NCBI GenBank assembly: GCA_000380225.1
Contig: KB904821.1
Location: 4,584,938-4,648,937 of the forward strand
Length of the DNA stretch: 64,000 bases
Direction of reading: 5' to 3'
From: a filamentous cyanobacterium ESFC-1
GTDB lineage: Bacteria; Cyanobacteriota; Cyanobacteriia; Cyanobacteriales; Spirulinaceae
Shown here in pieces: positions 8,850 to 18,701 of the stretch; the stretch's first letter is position 1; every line of letters begins with the position of its first letter. A program made the translations under genes and the position numbers. Under the pieces are notes generated by a model that ran no database searches, was not told the DNA's origin, and saw only the letters and a list, made by a program, of their open reading frames with translations.

Positions 8850-8896
8850 GAGACGGAGCCTCGTTTTTACGTCCCTTTGTAAAACCAAAGAACGAG
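8850..8896. repeat. Dispersed repeat E, copy 1
   Basis: Shared with 35941-35990 and 41288-41336: a GAGGC-like arm, AGCCTC, CGTCCCTT, then an inner palindrome (here TTTGTAAAACCAAAGAACGA). Each copy folds into two small hairpins. It lies upstream of the binding-protein gene. Confidence 0.6.
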
Positions 8897-8933
8897 ATTA
8901 GGTGTTTACATCCGAATTTGTAAATACTATAAA

Positions 8934-9290
8934 ATTGTACATTGTTAATTGTACATTGTTAATTGTACATTGTTAATTGTGCATTGTTAATTGTACATTG
9001 TTGATTGTACATTGTTAATTGTGCATTGTTAATTGTGCATTGTTAATTGTACATTGTTAATTGTGCATTGTTAATTGTACATTGTTAATTGTACATTGTT
9101 AATTGTGCATTGTTAATTGTACATTGTTAATTGTGCATTGTTAATTGTGCATTGTTAATTGTACATTGTTAATTGTACATTGTTAATTGTACATTGTTAA
9201 TTGTACATTGTTAATTGTGCATTGTTAATTGTACATTGTTAATTGTGCATTGTTAATTGTACATTGTTAATTGTACATTGTTAATTGTGC
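8934..9290. repeat. 14-bp tandem repeat made of two heptamers, about 26 copies
   Basis: The unit is ATTGTTA plus ATTGTAC or ATTGTGC. I count about 26 GTRC positions spaced exactly 14 bases apart from 8940 to 9287, 16 with A and 10 with G, in no simple order. One ATTGTTG variant occurs near 9000. The array ends 7 bases before the polA stop codon. Otherwise the 561-base spacer 8736-9296 contains only repeat E and AT-rich sequence. Confidence 0.95.
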
Positions 9291-9296
9291 ATTAAT

Positions 9297-12200
9297 TCAC
9301 TTCGCTTCCATCCAGTTTTTCCCCGTGCGGGCTTCAACTTTCAAGGGAACAGATAACTCGACTGCTTGAGTCATTGTATCGTGAATTTTGGGTTCTAATT
9401 CCTCCCATTCATCTGGGGGAACTTCTAACACCAATTCATCATGAACTTGCAACAACAATCGGGCTTCGTAGTTTTGTAAAATGTCGTGCAGTTTTATCAT
9501 CGCGATTTTGATAATATCTGCACTAGAACCTTGAATGGGCGCATTAGCCGCAGCCCGCAAAAGTTGAGCATCACCCCAATTAATATTCTTCAAATCATCT
9601 AAATCGATGTCTTCGGGGTTACTTCCTCGCAGTTGCGTTAAAGCGGGACTGGCAAAGTTGAAATAACGGCGGCGATCGCAGATTGTGGTAACATAACCCT
9701 GGGCGATCGCTTCTTTTTTTATCCGATCGAGATAAGCGAATACAGAAGCATAACGAGAGCGATATTTCTCAATAAATTCTTTTCCAGATGCAGAACTCAC
9801 TCCCAAAGCTCTTGAAAAACGGATCGCTCCCATTCCATAGATTACCCCAAAGTTGATTGTTTTGCCCCAACGTCTTTCATCATCCGTGATATCTTCCTTT
9901 TCAAATAGTAACTGTGCGGTAACGCGATGCACATCTTGGTTATTGCGATAAGCTTCCACTAAAACGGGTTCTTGACTTAAATGTGCGAGGATTCTTAACT
10001 CGATTTGCGAGTAATCTGCCGATGCGAGTAACCAGCCATTTTTAGGAAGAAAGGCTTTGCGAATTTGGCGAGAAAAGGCACTGCGGATAGGAATATTTTG
10101 TAGGTTAGGATTAGATGAAGATAAACGCCCGGTTGTCGTTACCGCTTGATTGAAATCCGTATGAACCCGCCTTGTTTTCTCTTGGGTTAGTGCGGGTAAA
10201 GCGTCTACATAAGTTGATTTGAGTTTGGAGAGGGTGCGGTATTCTAGGATTTTGTCAATGACGGGATGACGGCCTTGTAATTTCTCTAGGGTGGCATGAT
10301 CGGTAGAGTAGCCTGTTTTGGTTTTGCGAGACTTTTTTTTGTTAAGATTGAGTTTCTCAAAAAGCACCTCGCTGAGTTGTTTTGGCGATCCTAAATTAAA
10401 CTCGCATTTTGCGTCTTTATAAGCCCCTTTTTCGATTTTTTCTAACTCTTGTTCGAGTTCTTCAGACAAGTCGGTAAGGTATTTAGTGTTAATGCGGATT
10501 CCCCGTCTTTCCATCGTGGCTAAAACGGGTTCTAAGGGCTGTTCGACTTCAAGCAACAGCTTTTTCAAAGCGGGATATTGTTCTAATTCTGCGGTAAGTT
10601 TGGGAACTAAGTTATAAGTTGCATAGACATCCATCCCACAGTAAAAAGCAACGTCTTTGATCGCAATATCGGCGATAGTTTTGTCTTTGGGAACTTCGAG
10701 ATCGCTGTAACTTTGGGCTTCGATACCTTCGAGATAACGTAACGACAAATCCCCTAGATTGTGATTTTTTTCGGGAGACAAGACATAACTTGCCAGCATC
10801 GTATCAAAAACCACCCCAGCGAGGTTAATTTGATTTTGCCATAAAACCAGGCGATCGAATTTGGTATTTTGGAATACTTTAGGATAGCGATCGCCCTCTA
10901 AAATAGGTTTTAAGGTTTTGATAACTTGCTTGGTTTTGAGTTGCTTGCCTTGGCTATGATTCAGGGGAATATAAGCCACATCTTGGGGCTTGTCTCCCCA
11001 ACAACAACCCAACCCGACTAACTTGGCTTCAAAGGTATCGAGAGAGGTAGTTTCGGTATCCCAAGCAATGGGCTTTTCCGGATTAGTTTGGCTTTCCAGT
11101 TGTGCGACTAAAGCCTCTAGTTTCTCCTGGGTATCGATAATTTGTGGCTGAATGGTAATGGTTTCAATTTCTTGGGCTTTCTCGGTATCTTCTGCACTAA
11201 AAAACCATAATGACTCGTCTTCGGGTTCATCGAAACTGGTAGTCTCAGGGGCTTCGCTGACAACTTTGCCGCCAAATTCGGTTTGCAGTTTGTCAATTTG
11301 AGCAATAAAGTTTTTCAGTTCTAATTTTTCGAGAAGGGGAACTAACTCTTTTTCCTTAAAGCCTTGAAGCTGACAATTTTCTAAGGTAATCTCTAAGGGA
11401 ACATCAAACTTGAGTTGTGCTAAATACTGCGAATGTTCTGCGTCGGCTTTTCCGGTTTCGAGTTTCTTGCGAGTTGCGCCTTTTATGTTCTCGATATTTT
11501 CGTAAATCTTGGCTAATGTGCCGTATTGAGTTAATAGTTTGACGGCGGTTTTTTCACCAATACCGCGCACCCCAGGAATGTTATCAGATTTATCGCCACA
11601 AAGGGCTTTATAATCTACCACTTGTGCGGGAGTAATGCCTAAACGTTCGACAACATCTGCTTCGTGGGTGTCTACAACCCCGGCACTTCTCGCACTCCGA
11701 ATAGATTGTTTATCGAAGTATAAAACACTCACATTGTCGCGATCGCGCACTAATTGAAACAAATCGCGATCGCCCGTCACAATCTTAACCGGATAACCCG
11801 CTTTTGTGGCTTGCTGCGTCAGGGTTGCGAGAATATCATCGGCTTCGTAACCCTCCACCGAAGCCATCGCCAAATTGAGCGCAGACAGCAGCTTTTTCAA
11901 ATTTTTGATGTCTGGGCCAAAATCATCCGGCGTTTCGGCTCTATCGGCTTTGTAGGTTGCGTCAGCGTCATGTCTGAAGGTGGGTGCAGCCAAGTCAAAC
12001 GCGATCGCGAGGCGCTGGGGTTTCTCGGCTTGCATCACCTGTAGCAAGAATCGGAGAAAGCCAAAACAAATATTGGTGGGAATCCCGGTAGAGGTGCGTA
12101 AACCACCATCTGCGTTTTTCGCAAAGGCAAAATAAGAACGATAAGCCAAGGAATGGCCATCAATCAGGATTAGGGTGGGGGGTGTTGTTGTTTTAGTCAT
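9297..12200 (-). CDS. polA: DNA polymerase I
   Basis: 967 residues from ATG 12200 (MTKTTTPPTLILIDGHSLAY). The order is a 5' nuclease domain (about 1-300, with GDRDLFQL and GDKSDNIPGVRGIG), a 3'-5' exonuclease domain (about 370-560) and the family A polymerase (600-967). The exonuclease keeps its acidic residues (WDTETTSLD, NTKFDRL, YCGMD), so proofreading should work. Polymerase motifs are DYSQIELRIL, the O-helix region RRWGKTINFGVIYGMG and VHDELVLEVP. It fills repair gaps and removes RNA primers. A GTG 39 bases upstream is in frame, but lies inside a HIP1 site and adds unlikely sequence. The stop codon lies right next to the tandem array. Confidence 0.97.
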   Translation of the reverse strand: MTKTTTPPTLILIDGHSLAYRSYFAFAKNADGGLRTSTGIPTNICFGFLRFLLQVMQAEKPQRLAIAFDLAAPTFRHDADATYKADRAETPDDFGPDIKNLKKLLSALNLAMASVEGYEADDILATLTQQATKAGYPVKIVTGDRDLFQLVRDRDNVSVLYFDKQSIRSARSAGVVDTHEADVVERLGITPAQVVDYKALCGDKSDNIPGVRGIGEKTAVKLLTQYGTLAKIYENIENIKGATRKKLETGKADAEHSQYLAQLKFDVPLEITLENCQLQGFKEKELVPLLEKLELKNFIAQIDKLQTEFGGKVVSEAPETTSFDEPEDESLWFFSAEDTEKAQEIETITIQPQIIDTQEKLEALVAQLESQTNPEKPIAWDTETTSLDTFEAKLVGLGCCWGDKPQDVAYIPLNHSQGKQLKTKQVIKTLKPILEGDRYPKVFQNTKFDRLVLWQNQINLAGVVFDTMLASYVLSPEKNHNLGDLSLRYLEGIEAQSYSDLEVPKDKTIADIAIKDVAFYCGMDVYATYNLVPKLTAELEQYPALKKLLLEVEQPLEPVLATMERRGIRINTKYLTDLSEELEQELEKIEKGAYKDAKCEFNLGSPKQLSEVLFEKLNLNKKKSRKTKTGYSTDHATLEKLQGRHPVIDKILEYRTLSKLKSTYVDALPALTQEKTRRVHTDFNQAVTTTGRLSSSNPNLQNIPIRSAFSRQIRKAFLPKNGWLLASADYSQIELRILAHLSQEPVLVEAYRNNQDVHRVTAQLLFEKEDITDDERRWGKTINFGVIYGMGAIRFSRALGVSSASGKEFIEKYRSRYASVFAYLDRIKKEAIAQGYVTTICDRRRYFNFASPALTQLRGSNPEDIDLDDLKNINWGDAQLLRAAANAPIQGSSADIIKIAMIKLHDILQNYEARLLLQVHDELVLEVPPDEWEELEPKIHDTMTQAVELSVPLKVEARTGKNWMEAK

Positions 12201-12757
12201 AGGGTCATTGTACAAAATTGTTCGGGAGTGCGATCGCACCCAAGGAAAAATGACTGTATCTTAGAGATCATCAAGGTTTTAGCTTATAAAAAACACACTG
12301 AATTTAACGAGTTTTCTAAAGTTAAATAACGCAAATATTGCAAAATTTAAACAACTGTGAAGTTTCATCAAAACCCCTAGACAGGATAAAAACTGAGCTG
12401 TTATGTTTAAAAACATAAGGCACAACGAAGTCACACCTTCGTCCCCAAACGGAACTCAGAGCCTGTGCCACTAACTGCTCTAGTTCAGCCCATTCAACTT
12501 CCATTCTGGCAATCATGCCCTGTATTTGGAGGAAAATGATGGTCTCGTCCGCAAGCATTGACTGGATAAATGTTTAGGTGTTCGTTCAGTTGAATGTTCA
12601 TTAAATTAGCGCTTCGAGCCATAATCACCCCGCCTGAAACCAGCGCTCTGATATAGAATTAAGCAGAAGTTAGATTGGGTCGTTTGTACATACTTTGGAA
12701 GTTAGTCAAAAAGTCATTTACAAATTAGCACTGTTATTTACCGTCGTTCAACCCCAA

Positions 12758-12806
12758 CCCTGTTAATGTTGTGATTGTATTGTTTTTCCGAACAACATTG
12801 ACAGGG
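12758..12806. repeat. 15-bp near-perfect inverted repeat
   Basis: Arms CCCTGTTAATGTTGT (12758-12772) and ACAACATTGACAGGG (12792-12806) pair with one mismatch that is a G-U pair in one RNA strand. The loop is 19 bases. No T-run follows, so it is not a standard terminator. No second copy is seen in the window. Confidence 0.7.
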
Positions 12807-12857
12807 TAATCTCATGGCTGTATTTAATCCCCCATTCTCTACATAGGGATTAATTCA

Positions 12858-12900
12858 GCCCTCACCCCAAACCCCTCTCCCACGGGTAGAGGGGCTTATT
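12858..12900 (-). terminator. Dispersed repeat D, placed as a terminator-like hairpin after the helicase gene
   Basis: The repeat CCTCACCCC...CCCCTCTCCCACGGG recurs at 35717-35759 and inside the CHAT gene at 36903-36945. Here arms CCCCTCT (12872-12878) and AGAGGGG (12888-12894) form a stem that follows the helicase stop by 15 bases on the minus strand. Function as a terminator is inferred from position. Confidence 0.45.
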
Positions 12901-12908
12901 TTATAACT

Positions 12909-15900
12909 TTAACTCCAATAAATCTCAATTGGGCGATCGCGATCGGGTAAAATCAACTCAAGCTGAAAAGGAGTAAACCTCACCACTCCACGATATTTCC
13001 CTGAATTGTCGCTGAAATGTAAGGCTTCCCCTTGGGGGCTTTGTAGGGTAAACTGCTGAGATTTAATCTTACGCGATCGCCCTTCAATTCGCAAGCTTTT
13101 ATCCGTCAAAATATCCAAAATCAAGACTTGCTGCGTTTCCTTCATCATGCGAATTTCTAACCCGTCTATTTGAAAACCAATCAAATCGCGATCGCGAGTT
13201 TCGGGGATAATATTGGGGGGGAGATTGCGAATTTCAGGAAAGCTGGATGGAGAAGGAGAAAATACAGGCACATCCGTCAAATCTGGGGGCGCGAGGGTGA
13301 TATCCTGTAAGGCAATCTGCCATTGTTGTGCTTTTTGGGTAGCTTGGGCTTCGGCTTTCTGGGCTTTCGCGGTTGCTTGGGTGGTTTGGTAATATTGAGC
13401 TTGACGCAGCTTTGTGGCTAACCAACGTTTTTGAGCGAAAATAGACGTTGCGGTAAAATCTTCGTAGAATTGCAGCGTCTCTACCAACGCACCAATTTTT
13501 TCCAGCGTCACCCCAACATACTCCATCGAGACGTATTGCTGCCAGTTGGAGGCTAAAATCTGCTGTTTCAGGAAGGTTGTATAACGCTTGCGTAAGTCAA
13601 TATTAAGCGTATCGGGAGTTAAATCGGATTTCGCAAGATGGCTGATAATAGTTTGTTTGAAGGACGTATTTTCAGGATGATTCAGTAACTCAAGATGACT
13701 TTCTAGGGTTGCGATCGCGTCGAGCCAATAGCCATCATCAATATAATAGCGAATGGTAAACCGTAACGATCGGGTAAAGTCTTGGGGTAAGCGAGACTGA
13801 ATAATTTGCAAGCAAGACTTGACTTTCTCTAAATTATCTAACCAACTGTAAGTGGCTAAAGCATTTTTATAGTTGTCGAGGGCTTCATAAGCCGTTGCAA
13901 CACTATTCAACCATTCGCGATCGCGAGGTTTGTTATTATCTTTCCAATGCTGAATAACCTGTTGATATTCTTGGGCTTGAATCAGGAATTGTAAACCTGT
14001 GGGAAAGCCTAAAACCTCTGCTTTAGCTAAATAATACTCGCGAATTGTGGTAATGTTACCCGCTTCAGCATAACTGACGGTTGCTTGATAATCTCGTCCC
14101 CAGTAAAAACATTTTAGGGCTAAATTAGCGGCGTTGGGATAGCCATTATTTTTAAGCGGTTGTAAGGTATTACCGAGAAATTGCCATTGCTGCGGTTGTA
14201 GAGAATCCGGCTGTGCGATCGCGTTTTGAATATAACTTAAATATTGCTTTAACGCTGCATCAACTTGACTAGAATCACTGCGATCGCTTTGTAAATCGGT
14301 TTCGTTAGACAACCAATGACTAAAGTTTTCTAAAGTTGTCCAATCCCCCGTTTCTGCACTCATAAAATCAATGATTGCGGCTCGAGAAGGAGAAAGGGTT
14401 TCCACGCGATCGCGAATTAATTGTAATTCCTGCCAAACCATTCCTTGCCAATAACAATCAAAGGCTTCTTGCCAATTTTCTTGTTGTTTAAAGTGTTTTC
14501 CTGCTTCCTGAAACTCTCCCTCAAATTTTAACGCCATTGCTTCACAATATTGCGCTTTTTCCTTATTTTCTAAACGCTGATAAGCCCCTTTCGCACGACG
14601 CAAAAACCCTGTATTTCCATTATCAATACCTTGCTTTTCTAACTGACTGGCAAGAGTTTCAAGATCGTCGGTTTGGACTAAGGTAGTAGGATCGCAAGCT
14701 TGAATCAAACAAACGCGATCGCGCCATTGTTGTCTTAACTTTTCGGATTTAATAGCTGATAAAAACTGATCGAGCTTTTCCGATTGATTCGCACGATTCC
14801 ATAATTGCCGATCTCCCGTTTCCGTATCAAAAATAAAAAGCTTATCTGTAGCACGACTAACCGCGACATAAAGCTTATTAAAAAAGTAATTAACTTCCTC
14901 TGCGGGTTCATCAGAAACTTGCCAACTGCCGGGAGGACAAGCTTCACCAAACTTATACAGTACCACTTGATTAAACTCTAAACCTTTGGCTTCAATCGCG
15001 CTAAAAATGTTCCAAGTCCGATCGCTTGTATCACCATTAGAGGCGTACAATGAAGCCAAAATTGTATCTTTTTCAATATATTCTTTTTCCCCTCCCTCAT
15101 CACACGGGATAATCATAATTGTGTTTTGTAAAAACTTTTTAGTTTCTTCGAGGGAAATATCTTTTTCTAAGATAAACTTCTGGGGTTGAAAATTACCGAC
15201 TCGCCGTGATTTTTGAGGTGCAATTTCTTTGAGGTCAAATAAATATTTGCGCCACAGTTGCACTAAATTACTCACTCCCACAATAGCGCGAGTCGAGCGA
15301 TAATTACACTCTAACTCCCGAAAATTCATATCAATTTTTAAGCGTCGTGTGGGGGAAAGAGTTGCAAGTACCTCATTATAAAAACTCGCCTTTAAACTTT
15401 TCCAACTAAACCCTGTGGGGTTAAGCGTTTGTAGAGGATCGCCAGCAAAAGCAAAAGGTAAACTATCTATATGTTGACTTTCTAAATCGTATTCATACAA
15501 CACCGATAAGCGCATAATCGCTTGCAATTCTAAGCGGGTAAAATCTTGAGCTTCGTCACAGAAAATTGCCGTATAAGTTGGCGTACAACATTGTAAATGT
15601 AATACCTTTCGCACCAAATCCTGATCGTCCCAAAGTTGATGTTCTTTGGTATAATTTTTATACCATTGCCAAACAGTATTATAGATACCCCGAAACTCAT
15701 CTATCGTGATAGTTCGCTCCTTTTTGGGGATATCTTCATAATCTTCAATCTCTAAATAACGATCGTGTTCATCCAAGATATAACCTTTAATAAAAGTGCG
15801 AATCGTTTGCCAACAACGTTCGGGAGAATAGGGACGGTGCTGACGTTTCAGGAGTTTGCGGAAGCGATGGAAAGAAACATAATCTTTCTCTTGAAAATTG

Positions 15901-17132
15901 GCTCTTTCTTCTAAGGGCAATAAGCTGCGTAAAAAATGCCGAAAACAGCGAAAGAAGGGTTGAAGATCGGGAACATCAATTAAAGCATTGTTATTCGCCA
16001 CAAAATGATGATGAGACTTTAAAATTAATGTAACTTGTTCTTTGGCAACTTGTAGTAAACGGTCGTTATAAGCTAAAAATAAAGGATGAGGTAGACAGAC
16101 ATTTTGCGAATTTTGGACTAAATAACGGTGACAATAATCAGCGAATAAATAGAATAACATGGTAGACTTACCACTACCCGCTTGACCATTGAGAAATAAA
16201 GGCAAAGAAGCTTCTTGGGTGGTTGAAACCGCATCAAGAATTTCTTGTTCTTCGACGGATAAAGCTAAATTAACACTCGCTTCTTTTTCTAAAGCTTGCC
16301 AAAATTCTCCTAAACCCAAAAGATAATCGGGATAAGCGCGACTTGCCAAAGCAGTCAACTCATCTAAAGTTAAGGAGGTGAAGAAATCTGAAGGATTCGG
16401 TTGATCTGTTGCGATAAGATTGGCTAATATTGCATCAATTTCTGAAGAATTGGGTTCGGGGTGCAACGGTGCAATCAAAAATAAAATCGGGCATTCTGGC
16501 TCATCAACTGGGGTAAATTTACTATATAAAACCGCGCAATCTTTTGTTTCGTAAAGCCAAACATTTGCCCAATGAAGGGATTGCCCCAAACAATCAGTAG
16601 AATCGACTAAATTGAGTAAAGCTTGATGATAAGTTTGCCAATTTTCTGGTAAGCTAGAGGGTAAAAATTGTTGCAACCAATAACGGCTTTCATAGATAAT
16701 TGTATTTTGTAAATCGGTGTGCCACCTCGGACGATCCAGCCAAACTTGTAAATGGGCTGGAAGGGGTTGAGGAGCAACAGAAGCGCAATTTTGTTCGGCT
16801 TTATAAGCCTGTAACCATTCCTCTAACTCCTCGTCAGAGATTTTCACCGGGACTTTGTGATTGTCCAAAAAATTCTCGTATTCCGGGCCACCCCGTAAAT
16901 AAACCTTTAACCAACACAAGATAAAATCGTTCCTGACCCGCCGAATTTGGGCGATGAGGCGCAGGTTGCCTTCCTTTCGTTTCAAAAAGGGGTAAATGGT
17001 TTGAAAGCGCGATCGCGCCTGTTCTCGGCTCAGAGATTGCAGTTGATTACAAAACAGCTTAAACCGTTCTGGGTCTACATCTGGGTGACGCTTGAGTTCG
17101 GCTTTAAAGGCTTCGGGACGATAAACATACAT
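12909..17132 (-). CDS. Large superfamily I (UvrD/Rep-like) helicase with repeat-rich C-terminus
   Basis: 1407 residues. The motor is split by insertions: Walker A GQAGSGKST at about 316-323, motif II FCDEAQDF (525-531), motif III AGDPLQTLNP (563-572) with NFRELECNYRST after it, and motif VI VSRATDKLF near 770. About 300 residues precede the motor and include a basic segment (RLIAQIRRVRNDFILCWLKV). From about 840 on, short helical repeats with alternating QWQ, ALATYSWLD and CEAMALKFEGE-like units suggest a TPR-like solenoid, and the end is beta-rich. UvrD/Rep enzymes unwind DNA in repair, but this length and architecture are unlike the housekeeping enzymes. It could be a repair, restriction or anti-phage protein; no partner gene is adjacent. 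Confidence 0.85.
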   Translation of the reverse strand: MYVYRPEAFKAELKRHPDVDPERFKLFCNQLQSLSREQARSRFQTIYPFLKRKEGNLRLIAQIRRVRNDFILCWLKVYLRGGPEYENFLDNHKVPVKISDEELEEWLQAYKAEQNCASVAPQPLPAHLQVWLDRPRWHTDLQNTIIYESRYWLQQFLPSSLPENWQTYHQALLNLVDSTDCLGQSLHWANVWLYETKDCAVLYSKFTPVDEPECPILFLIAPLHPEPNSSEIDAILANLIATDQPNPSDFFTSLTLDELTALASRAYPDYLLGLGEFWQALEKEASVNLALSVEEQEILDAVSTTQEASLPLFLNGQAGSGKSTMLFYLFADYCHRYLVQNSQNVCLPHPLFLAYNDRLLQVAKEQVTLILKSHHHFVANNNALIDVPDLQPFFRCFRHFLRSLLPLEERANFQEKDYVSFHRFRKLLKRQHRPYSPERCWQTIRTFIKGYILDEHDRYLEIEDYEDIPKKERTITIDEFRGIYNTVWQWYKNYTKEHQLWDDQDLVRKVLHLQCCTPTYTAIFCDEAQDFTRLELQAIMRLSVLYEYDLESQHIDSLPFAFAGDPLQTLNPTGFSWKSLKASFYNEVLATLSPTRRLKIDMNFRELECNYRSTRAIVGVSNLVQLWRKYLFDLKEIAPQKSRRVGNFQPQKFILEKDISLEETKKFLQNTIMIIPCDEGGEKEYIEKDTILASLYASNGDTSDRTWNIFSAIEAKGLEFNQVVLYKFGEACPPGSWQVSDEPAEEVNYFFNKLYVAVSRATDKLFIFDTETGDRQLWNRANQSEKLDQFLSAIKSEKLRQQWRDRVCLIQACDPTTLVQTDDLETLASQLEKQGIDNGNTGFLRRAKGAYQRLENKEKAQYCEAMALKFEGEFQEAGKHFKQQENWQEAFDCYWQGMVWQELQLIRDRVETLSPSRAAIIDFMSAETGDWTTLENFSHWLSNETDLQSDRSDSSQVDAALKQYLSYIQNAIAQPDSLQPQQWQFLGNTLQPLKNNGYPNAANLALKCFYWGRDYQATVSYAEAGNITTIREYYLAKAEVLGFPTGLQFLIQAQEYQQVIQHWKDNNKPRDREWLNSVATAYEALDNYKNALATYSWLDNLEKVKSCLQIIQSRLPQDFTRSLRFTIRYYIDDGYWLDAIATLESHLELLNHPENTSFKQTIISHLAKSDLTPDTLNIDLRKRYTTFLKQQILASNWQQYVSMEYVGVTLEKIGALVETLQFYEDFTATSIFAQKRWLATKLRQAQYYQTTQATAKAQKAEAQATQKAQQWQIALQDITLAPPDLTDVPVFSPSPSSFPEIRNLPPNIIPETRDRDLIGFQIDGLEIRMMKETQQVLILDILTDKSLRIEGRSRKIKSQQFTLQSPQGEALHFSDNSGKYRGVVRFTPFQLELILPDRDRPIEIYWS

Positions 17133-17310
17133 AAACTCACCTCACGCGATCGCGACTTTCTTATTATTATTTTCTACTGTTCCCTCAGAAGTTGCACTTT
17201 TAACCCCCAACCGAGAAATATCCCAATCTGCCCAGAATGAAATAGGATCGCAGTAAAGCAGGTCAAACCCTCGTCTTTTTTACCCGCCCTAGCCATTTAT
17301 TCCCCGAACA

Positions 17311-18648
17311 ATGCGCGACTTGAGTCAAATCACCCCTCAATCTACTCTAGGCGACTTACCCCTCAACGACTTCCAAGTGGGCCCAAATACCTCCGGGAGA
17401 GCGATCGCGCATCATCTCAAACAACGCCCCGATCTACCTGGAGTCATTATCGCCGATCGCCAAGGACTTCTCGGTATGATTTCCCGGCGCAATTGTCAAA
17501 CCCAAATTGCCAACCCCAAAACGCGGGACACCTTTCTACAACAACCCGCGAGTGTCTATCTACAAAAATACAAAAAACGAACCCGCTTTCTCAAACTACG
17601 AGACAGCGAATCCATTGATGTTGCGGTGCGTCTGGGCTTGAGTCGTCCGTCTCAAGACATCTACGAACCCCTTGTCATCACCTTTACCGATCCCGGCTTA
17701 CCGGACTTCCAAGCCTTTTTTCTCCTCGACTTCAAAACCCTGCTGATCGCCCAAAGTAAAATTGTTGCGGCCATTAACCTCGAAGTCCACACCTCCCGCA
17801 CCGAAACCCAACACTACCTGCATAAACTCGAAGAATCCCAACGTAAAGTCCGCGAATACACCAAACTCCTCGAAAGCCAAAAAACCGTCATCCAAGAACG
17901 CAACCTCCTCCTCGAAAGCCAACAAGTGGAACTCCTCGAACAAGCCCGCGAAATCTCCCAGTACAACAAACGCCTGATCAAAATCGGTAAACTCCTGTCT
18001 TCTGAAGGCAAAAAAGCCTTTCAAGCCACCTTCGCTGGAGTCAACGCCATCTGTCAAAATACCGCCCAAATCGTCAACACCGGACGCTTACTCAGCAGCG
18101 AACTGCAAACCATTCGCGAAACCTCCAAACTGATCGAAGAAATCAGCCGTCAAGTGCAACACCTCGCCGTCCAAGCGGCCATTGTGGCCAATCGCACCAG
18201 CTTTGAAATGCGGGGTTTTGGGCAAATTACGGGGGAAATTGGTAAACTCGTCGGCCAAACCTTTGAAGCGGCAGAACGAACCGAACAAGTTGCCGAGCGC
18301 TTTCGCACCCATATTGCCAACTTAACCCAATCTGCCCATGAAGGGACAACCACCGCCCGTTCTCTGGTGGGGAAAATCGAACAAGCCGAAACTGCCCTGG
18401 CTGAACTCGAAACCTTGGTACAACTGGAAAAAGCTTCAGGGGTTGTTACCCACATCGATCCTGAAGTCACCTTAACTGAACCGTCTGAAAATTCTCAAGC
18501 TTTATTCGAGCAAATTGCCTCGGCGGAAACCACCCTTTCAGAACTCAAGAACCTTGTCCAGTCCAAAGATTCCAACTCTTTGATTGAGAAGATTCGCCAT
18601 ACCCTGACCAAAGCCAAAACCTATCCTCAAGAGCGATCGCCCTCTTAA
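17311..18648 (+). CDS. Soluble MCP-like signalling protein with CBS-like N-terminus
   Basis: 445 residues, no membrane segment. Residues 1-150 form two alpha/beta units resembling CBS-type sensors (SGRAIAHHLKQRPDLPGVII, then GLLGMISRRN). A long coiled coil follows (about 155-235, rich in LLESQ repeats). Residues 250-330 look like a chemoreceptor signalling hairpin: ISRQVQHLAVQAAIVANRTS and then GFGQITGEIGKLVGQTFEAA. Such a layout suggests a cytosolic sensor that controls a partner through the coiled coil. The next gene, a kinase-like TPR protein, starts 53 bases downstream on the same strand, so the two may be co-transcribed. The ligand is unknown and no CheA or CheW is nearby. Confidence 0.65.
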   Translation: MRDLSQITPQSTLGDLPLNDFQVGPNTSGRAIAHHLKQRPDLPGVIIADRQGLLGMISRRNCQTQIANPKTRDTFLQQPASVYLQKYKKRTRFLKLRDSESIDVAVRLGLSRPSQDIYEPLVITFTDPGLPDFQAFFLLDFKTLLIAQSKIVAAINLEVHTSRTETQHYLHKLEESQRKVREYTKLLESQKTVIQERNLLLESQQVELLEQAREISQYNKRLIKIGKLLSSEGKKAFQATFAGVNAICQNTAQIVNTGRLLSSELQTIRETSKLIEEISRQVQHLAVQAAIVANRTSFEMRGFGQITGEIGKLVGQTFEAAERTEQVAERFRTHIANLTQSAHEGTTTARSLVGKIEQAETALAELETLVQLEKASGVVTHIDPEVTLTEPSENSQALFEQIASAETTLSELKNLVQSKDSNSLIEKIRHTLTKAKTYPQERSPS

Positions 18649-18677
18649 GCTCAGGTTAAAATAACGGCAACGATTTA

Positions 18678-18690
18678 CCCAACTGTTGGG
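18678..18690. promoter_or_regulatory. Perfect 13-base palindrome just before the kinase-like gene
   Basis: CCCAAC-T-GTTGGG, symmetric around 18684, 11 bases before the chosen ATG at 18702. It could be an operator or an RNA hairpin close to the ribosome-binding position. No second copy was noticed in the window. Confidence 0.35.
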
Positions 18691-18701
18691 TGCAGACAAT
18701 T

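Larger units (their letters stand above)
12201..12908. other. Long spacer between polA and the helicase gene
   Basis: 708 bases. A minus-strand frame of 78 codons (12322-12558) is open, but its product (MLADETIIFLQIQGMIARME...) resembles nothing I know and I do not call it a gene. The spacer also holds a strong hairpin (12758-12806) and one copy of dispersed repeat D (12858-12900). The promoter of polA must lie near 12201-12320. Confidence 0.5.

Noticed and set aside
8934-9290. CRISPR array
   Set aside because: The repeat has no unique spacers; each 14-base unit follows the last directly.
12322-12558. 78-codon minus-strand frame
   Set aside because: No recognisable motif and no ribosome-binding site; the spacer composition is non-coding.
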